Assembly (NCBI GenBank): GCA_030248215.1
Contig: JASANG010003904.1
Location: 124,001-188,000, forward strand
Source: Enoplolaimus lenunculus
Taxonomy: Eukaryota > Nematoda > Enoplea > Enoplida > Thoracostomopsidae
Direction of reading: 5' to 3'
Length of the DNA: 64,000 nucleotides
Positions 1 through 12,100 of this stretch are shown here, piece by piece. How positions within the stretch are numbered: position 1 is the first letter of the stretch; each line of letters opens with the position of its first letter. The position numbers were made by a program, and so were the translations under genes. The notes below the pieces were generated by a model. That model saw nothing but the letters and a program-made list of their open reading frames with translations. It did not search any database and was not told the origin of the DNA.

Positions 1-346
1 TGCAAGAAAATTCGAAGGGCTACATAATATAGTTCTGTGGAAAAGGACGGTACAACAACACAAAATTTTGATTTTGCTAGGCGGAGAAATTTTCGCAGTT
101 TTGAGCAAATATAAACAGGATGAACATCCTGAATATTTGAAGACAACTTGCCCGACCTAAACCATTTGAGTAATTTTAAACTCTTTATTATAAGGCTATT
201 CTGTACGGGGTTCGTTGATATACTTGGTTTACAATTACGAAGAACATATATGCGGCAATAAGAGCGACAATATAAGTTTGAAGCATCGCGATTACTGCAA
301 GATTACAACCGAATAGTATAACGGCATAACATATTAATGCACCAAC

Positions 347-1633
347 CTTCTTAGCAGCTTCGTTCTTAGCGTTTTTCTTTGAATATGCCAGTCCTTCAAA
401 TTTCCGGTTATTTATCGTCAAAACACATTTATATTGATGTCCTAATGGTTTGCTCGCCGCGTCCGTTTCACTATCAAAAACCTAAAGCAAAAAACATCAA
501 ACAATATTTTCAATGCTAATAAAGCAGAAAGCTCGTCTGCCAAGCAGAGTGTCAACAAAAGGTTGGATTCAGATTAAGATTCGACAAAAATCTGCGGTTC
601 AGATTCGGTCGTAAAATAACCGGATCCAAAAGAATCAAACAATGTTTGGCAATATGTTTACATTTTTAAACAATAAAAATTTTAAATAACTTCTAAATGA
701 ATATTTTTTGTTTCCGGTCACAAAATATTAATATAATTGCGTTTGTAAAACGCAGATTTGCCGAAAAAAATGAAATGTCATGAGTTTTGCAGCGTTCTAA
801 TTTTACTAAGTTGCCACATTGTCCGGGCTTTTGACCAACTTGGCAGTGTTTGTTATTCATTATCACAAAGTTGAAAGATGCTAGGTTTTATATTCGTATT
901 CAGCAAATTAGCAACGGATTCTGATTCAGTCAAATCGTGGATTCGGCACAATGCTGATGCACATGGCGTAAAGCAAACTACGATTCAAATTAGAACTGTG
1001 ATTCAAAACCATTTTCAATTTCAATGTCAAGTGCATTATATTGCAATTGGAATATGAGATGTTTCATTTCGTTTGCTGGTTTATCGTTATCTTATACTTC
1101 TTACTCTATGATTCTAGTATTAAAATATGGACAACATTCGTAGACGAGCTATGTTTAACATAAATAGCACAAATACTCTGAAACAAATATTACAATGACT
1201 CGTACAAATTATATACTATATATCATAGGCTCATTAACTACGAAAATACTAAGGAGTCTGAAAGTTTCTTGTTCCGATTCCGGTACATCTTGCACCTGCC
1301 AATGCCATTAAACAAATACAGGTACATCTCCAAACCGCTTACTTCGTTAACTTCATAGGAAGCTTTCCAGTCGTCGCCGCGTTTCGCTGTCATATCATTC
1401 AACAAAGCTGTTGCCGTCTTTTCAACAGGAACTGTACCGCCTTAAAATAACAAAAATTTAACTAATAAACAAACCATTATAAAAATAATACCGAGACTAA
1501 ATCACAACAACTAAAAAATCATTTTATCAGATAACAACTACAGCACAAAACAAACTGTTTCAAAACTGCCAAAACTAACTGTCTCGGCCTCAAAATCGGC
1601 GTTGAAGCCAACGCGTCCGTGCATGATACATAC

Positions 1634-1711
<78 letters not shown>

Positions 1712-3688
1712 TGTATATATATTAAAGAGGAAATAAGCTGAAGAGTATTTTAAACGAGACAATTACAAAAATCACGGCTAACAGGAAAATTTACATCGCC
1801 AGAAAACTAACATATCAACTAACACCGGCTAAATATTAGAACCATTTGAAAAATGGGTTTTCCGGCCTTTTCCCACTTTTAAAGAAAATGTGGAAAAAAA
1901 TTCAGTAAAATTATATTAATTTTAGCATAAACTTGCGCAATAGCGAGAAAACGTCGCGAAAATCAGCAAGAAATTGGTTTTTCTCACCTATCCTATCCGG
2001 TACGCGTTTTAAATTGATTCACTAAATTTTCCTGTTTGACTGGATATACCAGACGTCTTTGCTGATTGTATTCACTGTAGCCGTGATCAGCGTGCAACCG
2101 GATATCCGGTTCCTGTTTAATACTCGACGAAAACCGATATCCGTATCCGGTTTCGGTATCCGGTATAACCTACCGGATATTTACGGTAGTGATTCTGAAT
2201 ACCATAAAATTGCTTTTGGCAAGTGGACATATTTAAAATCTTCTGCGATTATCTTTCAAAGCAAGTAAAAAGCTGTTAAGTTTTCACTTACTGAAACAAT
2301 TTGAACAAATTTTAATTCAGTAAACATAATACTTTTGCGCAATTGAATTACTTTCAACAGTGTTCAATTTTACATACCATATGTAGTTAACATCCCGTTC
2401 CGGTACATACTTCAATATACGGCTGCGGTAAATTAATATCCGGCCACACCCTAGGCGTTATGCAGCTAAATGGAAACAAACGTAATTTCTGTTGCATCAC
2501 CTGAATCCTACCAACTTCATTGACGAGTCAATAGTATACAAAAGTATTTCTATACCTAAGCGTCAGCGTGCGGATAAGCATATCCCCAAATCTATGCAAA
2601 GCAAAATAAATGAGTCTAAAGTTAATGCTTAAATCGCGTAGAAAATCCCCCTTCAGCTATATTTGGTCCGATTTATCTAACAATAAAACTAAAAATTCTG
2701 TTAGCAGATTTTGATTTTATTCGAACTCAAACCCACAAGTTTGTAGTCAGCTAGCTAGCAGACGCCATATTTTAGATATCTGGCACTTTCGTAGTATGTA
2801 CCCTGTGCTTATTATGCTTTATAAGATGTTGATCTATACTTAGTAAAAAGTTATGTGATTCCGTCAGTATCATTTTGCCACCAGATTTAGCAAATATTAA
2901 CACTCTGCATTTGTTGCAGCACGAATACATTTTTTTAATTTTTTCGCTTTTCCCGTGTTTCCGGTTGATTCAACTTTTACGGAAAAAACAACCCTTAATC
3001 AAACCCATGCCGAAAAACTACAACGATTGTTTAGGCGGTTACCTCGTTTTCCCGGCATTGGTCCATAAGCGCCTGGGTAGCTTCCAAACGGCGATGGCAT
3101 AACTCCAGGCATCATCCTGCGGCCCATCATCGGATCTATATCCGGCGGGAGGGTAGGAAACGGATTCGGTGGTATAATATCATCAGTCGACTCGTCTGGC
3201 ATATATCGGCCTTGGCCAGCTCCAGTCAGCGCCTGCAGACTTCCTGTCATTGGTGGAAACATTGGCTGCGCCATCATTCCATACATACCGTGCAGAGTGC
3301 CACTCATTGCGTCTAATCGCATCTGATCGTATGATCGTTTTCCACGGCTAGTACCAGCACCACGACTCCTTCGATATCCCTTTGTTGTTTTAGCTTCATC
3401 ACCAAGCGGTGGTGCAGTACTGATAACAATTTCCGCCAATGACTGTTTCGCAGCCTTCTTCGACCGTCCCTCGCCCGTATACTGGCGGCCATCAATAGAC
3501 ACATGACACAAGAATACAGGCTGATTACTATCCGGTGAAACGGATTCAGTGAATGTCACCGACATTGCCGCATTTCTGTAGCGTTCATTGAACACTGTGA
3601 ACGGTGTTTTGGTTTTTGCTGCACCACTGTTTAACTTCATTTGCTTCGCTTCCGGCTCATCCTTTATGTCCACTGGCTGATCAGCCAT
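347..3688 (-). CDS. dsRNA-binding protein, ADAR-like paralogue (5' part, runs off left edge)
   Basis: Three exons are visible: 3688-3043, 1440-1343 and 481-347. Phases join cleanly (phase 1, then phase 0) to give 293 codons, and the last donor shows the gene continues beyond position 1. Residues about 28-92 form a dsRNA-binding domain with a PFTVFNERY start and a GEGRSKKAAK end (the lysine-rich RNA-contact helix). A Met/Pro/Gly-rich linker with an Arg/Gly patch follows. A second dsRBD begins at ALLNDMTAKRG and ends with KCVLTINNRKFEG and SKKNAKNEAAKK. Both domains resemble those of the ADAR gene just downstream on the same strand (PFMVLNERF and KCLLTINNRTF there), so the two look like tandem paralogues. 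Whether this one also has a deaminase domain cannot be seen. It could instead be a deaminase-less RNA binder. The start ATG at 3688 is the first in frame. Confidence 0.75.
551..1012. repeat. degenerate GATTC/GAATC-rich repeat
   Basis: Two clusters (about 560-640 and 900-1010) are rich in GATTC and its complement around an AT-rich centre, which suggests an old foldback element. Ends and target duplication were not resolved. It lies in an intron of the dsRNA-binding gene. Confidence 0.3.
1636..1709. repeat. (TA)n microsatellite
   Basis: An almost uninterrupted TA dinucleotide run of roughly 37 units lies in the intron between the first two exons of the dsRNA-binding gene. Confidence 0.95.
2085..2185. 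repeat. CCGGATATC-motif repeat cluster
   Basis: Several copies of the self-complementary word CCGGATATCC and its variants occur within 100 bases. Similar clusters lie near 21110-21190 and 31440-31570. It is probably a fragment of the CCGGATAT-ended hAT-like family described at 4570-4957. It lies in an intron of the dsRNA-binding gene. Confidence 0.35.
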
Positions 3689-4569
3689 AACTGTGAGTCC
3701 AGAGATGCTTAAAAATTTTGTGCACTAAAACTTTAGTAACAAATTGCGTGAAACTGGGAATCAAAAATACCGTAGGCTGCTTTATTTTTCCTGCAGCAGG
3801 TGGTAAAGTAGTTAAATCGATGTATAGATCTGCTGAATACGGTTGTAATCTTTTAAAGTGTTACAGCTTCTTTGCAATTTCTTATTGGAACATTTTCAAA
3901 AACTACTACTCACTAATGGGTCATCCACGTTAAAATGCACGCACATATGTAAAAAATGACCCTCCCATTTGGGGGCCCGCGTTGTCACTACCCACTCTCT
4001 TTATACACTGTGTGAGACGTCAGTATGGCATTGTCTGAACTTTTAGACAATGAATATGCGCTAGGCATAAATATTTACTTGTCCTGACATCCTTATCAGG
4101 AACTGCTATAGTCCAGAGTCCCTCGGAAGGGACTCAGTTTTTTCTGTTGAATGATGCGCGTGAATGTGTGCACAGCTTGTTTCTTATGTGCGCGCGTGCA
4201 CTATTGTAATGTCTTGGCATTCTACAGACAACATGTATGCATCCAGAGTCCCTTCCGACAGAGTTTAGACAATCACCACTATTTAAGTACAGCTATGAAA
4301 CTGTACCTTGCCTCCAGCTAGGATGTGTATTTCGATGCTGTGCCAAATGGGGTGGCTGGACCATTTATTACATCGGCGCGTGCATTTTAACGTGGATGAT
4401 CCATAAAATAACACAGCTTTCAGTAGATTTTCTGCGGGGCTGTCTCACAAACGACGACAGCAAGTATCCACCGCTCAATAAGTCAAAGCAATTTACAAAC
4501 AAAACACAAGCAAAACTTTATTTTTAATGCAACTGTGAGTTTTTTGTACAACCAAAATGTTATACAAAC

Positions 4570-4957
4570 CAGAGTGTAGCCGGATATCTGCTTCCGTTTC
4601 CGGTAAAATTTGCGTTTCCGTTATAAGTAACGGAAACCGACATTATTACCTTCGAAATTTGAAATAAATCACGTATAAATCTGGCAATTTTTCGTTACAG
4701 ATATGCAGTAATTAATTCCAATTGAAATAAAAATTACAAAATTGATCCAATCTCTTATAAATTTCGATGCATCTGCCATTTTTTCTTTAAAGTTTGAGAA
4801 AGCCTGGTGAATATTTGCACACCTCTATTGTGTTGGGAGATAAAAACAAGGCATCTTAGAAACTTTTATACTGCAATATCCGTTTTCTGTTGCCGTCATT
4901 TCGATAACTATGCGTTTCCGTTTTCGTTATTTTTACCATCCGCTTACATACACCCTG
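4570..4957. mobile_element. hAT-like non-autonomous element, family C (CAGGGTGTA...GGATAT ends)
   Basis: The left end reads CAGAGTGTAGCCGGATATC and the right end ATCCGCTTACATACACCCTG, which are imperfect inverted repeats. The flanking 8-mers are ATACAAAC and ATATAAAC, a 7/8 target duplication typical of hAT elements. The interior repeats ACGGAAAC/GTTTCCGT words and has no ORF. Copies also lie at 21944-22085, 22295-22976, 23045-23400 and 45250-45462. Confidence 0.8.
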
Positions 4958-5049
4958 ATATAAACTACATATCGAATGAATGACAAATAATCAACTGATA
5001 ATCTTTAAAACATAAACGCTAGAGTTGTACAGAATAAATTGAAGAATAT

Positions 5050-5670
5050 TAGGGTGCAACCGGAGATGAAAAATGCCCGAGCCGGAGGTCAACGAAACTT
5101 GCCGGAGCCGGAAGTGAGGCGAAATCAGATAGTAAAAATGAAGGTTAACCCTTCCTCACATGAATATTTTCTATTTTCCCTGCCACCTACTTTTATGCTA
5201 GGATTCGAACTCCAGTGACTGGAGTGGGAGGCGTATACCATCACCACTCAGCTACAGGAGCTTGACGCTCGAGCCCGAGGGGACTCTCATGTCTTGTGGT
5301 GATTTAGTACTATGAATACGTGTTGCAATTGTTAAACACGGTGCGATATCTATTATTTATCGTATATGCACTGCGCTAAGTTGCCTATTGGCAACTCAAT
5401 GTGAAAAGGGGTTAATTAGTTAACTCTGGCCAATATCCCAATATCTGCAATATATTGTTAAGTTGTTTGGTTTTACGCTAATTTTCTCCGAAATTTCGGA
5501 ATTTTTTCCTACAAATTGTGACAAAAGTAAAGCGATACGCGCTAAGCAGATAAATTTTACAAAATTATGCAAAATTTTACTGCCGGAACCTCCGGCAAAA
5601 ATTCTTCCGGAGCCGGAGACGTAGGACGATTTTCTGCCGGAGCCGGAAACAGACTTCCGCTTGTACCCTG
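5050..5670. mobile_element. hAT-like non-autonomous element, family A (CAGGGTACAACCGGA ends)
   Basis: The terminal inverted repeats are (T)AGGGTGCAACCGGAG and CTTGTACCCTG. The 8-bp duplication AAGAATAT is perfect (5042-5049 and 5671-5678). The interior is rich in GCCGGAG. It is interrupted at a TTAA by a second element (5149-5411). Related copies are at 22639-22964, 23405-23725 and 33274-33615. Non-coding. Confidence 0.85.
5149..5411 (-). mobile_element. TTAA-flanked piggyBac-like MITE carrying a tRNA-like Pol III promoter, copy P1
   Basis: It is flanked on both sides by TTAA. The ends read CCCTTCCTCACAT and, in complement, CCCCTTTTCACAT. On the minus strand the middle contains a box A (TAGCTGAGTGG) and, about 32 bases later, a near-perfect box B (AGTTCGAATCC), the internal promoter layout of tRNA genes and SINEs. 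It is inserted inside the family A element. Sibling copies are at 28092-28344, 32335-32592 and 47136-47393. Confidence 0.85.
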
Positions 5671-6146
5671 AAGAATATATAACGTTGTAAAAAATTTCCT
5701 ATGACAATTTAAATAAAATTGATAATAAATTTTACCGAAAGAGATGAATAGCTAATTGCGGCTCATCTGGAAATAACAGAAATCGCAGCCAACAGTTTAG
5801 ACGCAACCACATCTGTTATGCACCATGACTTAAATTTGATGCATGCATCCGAAGAAATGGTTGACAGTATTTTTCTGTTCACGAAAAACAGCCTGTTCAT
5901 ATCATTTCCTTGTTTCACGAAAAAGCATAGTGACATCATACAACTTACTTACAAAATTCAAGGTGTATGTTAAACATAAAAGCATGCCCAGTAAACATCA
6001 AAAGAATCCTAAGCCCAAGTGTGAAGTCTAAACATACGCCCAAACCTTTGTAATGCAGGCTTCTATAATTAACATAGACCTTATTAAAATGATAAAGTTA
6101 AAACTGCAAATAAACGGTAGAATTAAAAATCTGCAACAGAATATTA

Positions 6147-9100
6147 TCAACATGTAAAATCATCCATTTCACAAGGCTTTTCAATCCATTTGCCATAACC
6201 GGCACTGGATAGTGCTGCGAAAAACGATTTCTTTACATCTTGGTAGCTTGTGACTTGCAATTTCGCATCAGAATACGTCCTAAAACAAAACACACATCAC
6301 AAAATACACTATTAAACTTAAACAATACAAGTAATAAAAGAAGCGTAAATCGCCTATATAATATTATGTTAGTCCCACTACCCGGTTTATCGAAATTTGA
6401 ACACTTAGAGTGGTCTTTGCAACAACTGCAAACTACACAAGAACCGTAGAATTCTAACAGACTCTTGGCTTTTATAGTTACCTGACAGCGGACTTGAAAC
6501 AATTCTGCCAAAGTGTATATATCATGTCTGAGAACTTAAACATCCGAACAAGCCCGTGTATTTTTGCGCTAATGCAGATTTGCACAGCCATATTCACATT
6601 AATAATTATGGTAGAAACCGTCAACAACGATACACAAGTAAAAAGCTGTATGTGAAAAAATTCTGTTCACAAATTGGTTTGCTGTGGCGTACGGCCATTC
6701 CCGTACGATACCACACGATGCCGGTCGATAACGGAAGACGTTAAAAAGTCAAAAAGCATAGCGTAACTCCTAAACATGCTCTGCACAACACCTTACTGTG
6801 GTATTTCAATCGCACATAGTGGGCCGGTTTGATTCCACAATGCCAATAATTTTCGATATTCGATCAAAAAATTACGCTTCGAAATTTGCGAAGGCAACAT
6901 GGTCTTCTGTTGTCCTGTTTCAGGAATTATAACTTCCAATTGAGCATTTGTGTCGCGACCGCTTGATATCCAATTCCAAGCAACATCAGGCGCCTTAAAC
7001 CAACGATACAAAAATAAGCGATAGCTCCGACGCACATGGAAAAGGGAGAAGGCAAGCCGCTCCTCATAGTTACATTTCGTCACTCCGTCGTTCTGCTTTA
7101 CCAATTTCGATGCGGGGCAGAATGAACAAAACACACAGATCAGTCAGCGAAAAGCTAACCAACCTTTATTGAATCATAAGTCAATAACCACTCCGGCAAC
7201 ACGCAATATAATATCATTGCAGAAAATATGAAAATATTGTTCATGGTGGACTCCCGATATATTATCATATTAAAAACCGAGCAAGAAGACCAACGCGATT
7301 TTTGTACTAAACTTTAATGCAAAATTTTGGATTTGTTCCCTGTGGAATGTTCCAAAGACCATTCCCAGGGTATGCTCCTCGCATCTGCCAGTATCAGCGG
7401 ACGCATGCAGATTAGTTCTATATGCCGTATTTAATCGCGGTGTAAAACGTCGCCATTTGGCTTAAAATATAAAAATGTACATTTAACCTGATTTCCTGGC
7501 TATTCAAATTGTTAATGACTGACAATATAGTAATATAAAACAATACGAACGGTACGTATGCCAAAAGCTTTTTTGAAAAACACTTTTCAAAAGTTAGAGC
7601 TCACGACTAATGTCTCGTTAAGAATTGCGATTCAATCGCGATTTCGAAACGCAATCGAATTTCTTTCAGTCGCGACGCAAAAATCGCTATCACTAAAATG
7701 ACAATCGCGGCAGCGATAATCGCACTTATTTTTCAATGACTTTTGTAGTAAATAACCTAATGTTTCTCGGTTAGCAGATATTTTGAGCAAGTAGCAATTT
7801 AGTGCGTGACATCCAAAAGACAAAACTATTTCTGTTCTAAAACGAAATGAAAAATTGACTATTGTAAACATTTAATAAGCTAACTTTTAACGTTGTGCGC
7901 GAAAATGGCTCCGAAATTCCAGAAACGGCAGGAATGTTCAAATGATACTCTTCACTTGTCGTGTTAAAATGTTTCAAAAGACGTCCCGAAACTGCTCTGA
8001 AACAACTGACACTTTGGTACAGCACAACTTAAAAATAGAACGACAGAAAAGCAAAGCAGAAACCACGGGCTAGCTTGATCGCCGCGTCAGTTACTCTTTA
8101 GCACCTAAAAATAGAACGACAGAAAAGCAAAGCAGAAACCACGGGCTAGCTTGATCGCCGCGTCAGTTACTCTTTAGCACCTGATTCTCAAACATCCTTA
8201 CAGCAGCTAGAAACATAAAATTTTACCGAGCAACAGTACAATCCACCCGGACTCTGCTAACGTTCCGAGTTTGAATTGAAACAAAATATCACAATTTAAG
8301 TAAAATAGCACCTACCTCGATATATGATCTTGGTTAAACATTGAGCCAATCACAATCGTTTGAAAATATATCGGCCGCATAACCGCACTTAACAGCGCAC
8401 CTTGCATACCAAGGACGTTCCATCGCAGAACCTAACAGAAGCATACGACAAAATGTAAAAACACCTTAGATATTGCGGCCTTGTCCGTCTCCCTCCAGCA
8501 CTGTATGGAAACGCCAGAGCTTTGGCATGCAGCATGCTCGAACAAGAAGAAAATATGATTATGTTAACAAAAAATTTTCAACGCTGAATCCGAAACATGG
8601 GACTGACGTTTATTTTGTGAGACATAAACCAACATATTAGGCAAAGTTCTCAACCAGACACGTTCATTATTCAAAAAATAGAATCAACAAAGACACACTT
8701 TATCACTGCAAGATAAACACATAAGCCGTTGTCCACCGACTATAGCGTCCCATGTCTGAACAGCCGGAACATTTTTAGACGTTACAGGCACAGTTCCCAT
8801 TCCAGTTTCAATTTTGACTCTAAAACGCACAAGTAGTCGAATTACAAAAAAGTAGTATTTTAAAACCTATTTTAACCTGACACACAACCTAAAAATCACA
8901 ATATTTCATCTAAAACTAGATCACGACTGTCTTCAACACCCAACGTTTCTTTGCCAGCGCTCGCTGTAATAACGAAATGATTAAAAGAAACAAGGGATTG
9001 CTAACCGAATAAGCTTGTTTTACAACAGGAAAGAAGAAACCGAAAGGAAAAAATTATACCAGTAGCATAATATGATAATAGGTAAATCTATCTTCCGAAA

Positions 9101-12100
9101 TTTTAAGCAACCTCGATAAAAGCCAACTTTTATAGGCTACTGAATTACCTCCAGAGGTTAAAATTAAAATTTTCTCGCTCGGTCGCAAAAATTTTCTAAG
9201 TAAATCCATCCGAATACGATATCCTGCTATGTCACTGGCTGAACTACCTCAACAATCCACGATTACGCCGACCTTTGTGGGTATCAACTTGTTTAGGACA
9301 CGGCGACAATTCATCTGCCATCGAAAATATTCTAGAGTCTCCGCACGGAGCCGATGTTATATACAAATGTAATTTGACGCCTTCCTACAATGAATGACTG
9401 TAGATATAGCATTACCTTTGAATTTTGAATTAAAATCATAGATGCATACGTGACATGACGTCTTCATGAATCAACGAACAGACCCGCACCTTAGTAGCAC
9501 TTTTAAAACAAAGCAACTACTTACAACCTACATCTTTAACAATTACAATTTGAGCACGGGTTGAAACATTAGTAAGTAAACGAATTCATTTTATACAGGT
9601 GCGGTAATGAGTAAGCTAGATATTTACATTACTACGTATATTCAAAGAAATTCAGTCGTTTGTAACCGCTGTTACAACCGAACTTTAACACCTTTAGACT
9701 CAATTGGTCGCGAGCAAAGAAAATCAATCGCGATTGGAAAATCGCAATCGCAGACGCAACCGCGATTACTGCATACTTTTGTCCGTGACTAACTGCATAC
9801 AACTTACCTTGAGCTTAAATTTATCACCAGATATTGGTCGCGTAAATATGGAGTTTAAGTTTCGATTTGCGAACAAATTTTGCAGTTCTTTAAATAAAAA
9901 CAACACAGCGCCCCGTCTTGCTAAAACTTCCGCGTGGCAGTCGTTTAACGCGTAGCCAAGTTTGCTAATGTTACGTCCACTAATGCATTTGGTTCCTAAA
10001 AATCCACCGTATTTTGATCCACATCTTATCACCGTGATAAAGATACACTAGATAAACCACTCGAAATAGTAGTTAGATAAGCACAAAAAGCCAACGAAGC
10101 TAAGTCAAAAGTTTAGTTTACAAACGTATTGTATAGAAGTACTCAATCATTTTACTTCTTTGCCTATTGTGAACCAACATTTTACTCAGTTTTAACATAC
10201 AACAATGTCTGCTAACAATAAAGTACCATCGTCACCAAGTACTGTATAGTATATTCCGGATACGAAAATTATAAAAACTTGTCGCGCAACAAATAAACAA
10301 ATGATAAAAGTAAAGCAACCAAACACAAAGCAATAAACAAATCGTATATATACCGGTTCCAATACTGATTACACGATACTCGGTCGGGCGGCTAATATCC
10401 GTCAAAACGACTCCAGCAATTTCTTTACTTGATGAAGCTATTCCAGCCGACGCACACAATTCTTCATACTTTGAAAGTACAGCGGAAGCAATACTATCAG
10501 CACCGGGTAACACTTTTGGTTTTATTGCTTGCTAAAAACTTACAGAATGAAATAACACAGCAATATGAAAATTACACTTAGCTAACAGGAAGAACAAATA
10601 CAAAATGTTAAATACAACTGCTGTTTTGTAAAACAGTTAAACAGCTATTTGCTATATTATAAATTTCCTCATGAATATGTCGTATAAAATTTGCAGCGTA
10701 TTATAAACAACCATACACAATGAACACGGCTAGATTATGTGATAATAGACCTGCAAAATTACAGTCCCGATACCGTGAGTGTTTCCAGTTTCTTTTTTGC
10801 ACCATGTGGGGGCGGACGCTGCGACTGGATTTCTTCCGTACCTGCGTCGGCATCTAAAACATTATTATTTCAACACCAGTGGCGAAATAATGCACCCTTA
10901 TTTAATCTTGTATCCACAAGGCAGAGAGTCCGAGACCCAACTGTCCAAGACGAAACTTTTGGTTACGGTCTCGGTCAATTTTTAGTGTTGATTTTGCTCC
11001 CGGGCAGCCCCAAGAAAACCGAGTAGACTGAAAAAATTTTTAAAATAACGTAATGTTATAAATACGGGTGACCCACCATTTTCTAAACGATGCCTTAAAT
11101 GTTTTAAACGCGAAAATGCAACTATTTGTGCTTTGTCATAATAAAATCAATGTTTTAGGTTATCTTTCAAAAATAGAATTTTGGGCAACCGGAGAAATCA
11201 TTCTGTTTCTCAAATCGCTGTATAACCAGGTAGAGGTGTTCCACAATCGTTCGCAGTCTGTGTTGGTAGGCAAAATGCGCAAGTTACTTACGGGCCAAAG
11301 CCGCGACCTAAGGAAATTTTTTGGGATTGCTTATCGCTATTTCACCTCTTTGGTCTCGGTTTGCAAACCGAGACGAACTGAAAAAAGCGAGACCGAGACC
11401 AGTCAAATCCCGAGACTTGCCGAGTCCGAGAACGTCCATCCCTACCACTAGGCAGGGTAGTTTTACAAGATAAAAAATTTGTTGTGTCTCAATTTATAGT
11501 TTATTTACAAACTGCAAGAAATAAGTCAACACTGACTCTTCAGTGATCAAAACAAACAGACAAACGATAGTTTTAGTGTTAAAAGCATTGCGCAACACAG
11601 CGATTAGCCATCACACGAAATCATACGTTGAATTCATTACCATTTGGGTTCACAAAGCAATACCTAAACCGCCAGAAACTCTTTCGATTAATTCGGGCGA
11701 TAACAGAAACAGCTCCGTCAACGCTTTGCGTGAAGCAGATTCTCGGGCTTTGCGAACATTTTCCACTACATCACTATGGAATGTTCGGTTATTGATTGTT
11801 AACAAACACTGAAACGAATTACGTCAAGTAGTTAATCACTGCAATGTAATATGTTATACCAGAGTAGAGTGTCACTTTTTATAGTTCAAGCAAATTTAAT
11901 ATTTAAAACTACACACTGCGTGTCATAAAAAGTTACTTATGCGGTAGCGTTATTAGCTATCAAGGTGAGCAAAAGCACAAATTTTGGTATTAAATTAAGG
12001 GTTGCGCTATACTTTACAAAGCCAGACGCCGCTGCGCGCCACAAACGCTGCCACGCGCCGGCGTTTTGTAATTTTTAATAAAGTTTTCGGATTGCGAAAT

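Noticed and set aside
3718-4527. Short plus-strand ORFs upstream of the left dsRNA-binding gene
   Set aside because: No domain or splice support. The 3940-4270 part has inverted CCAGAGTCCC words, suggesting a worn MITE.
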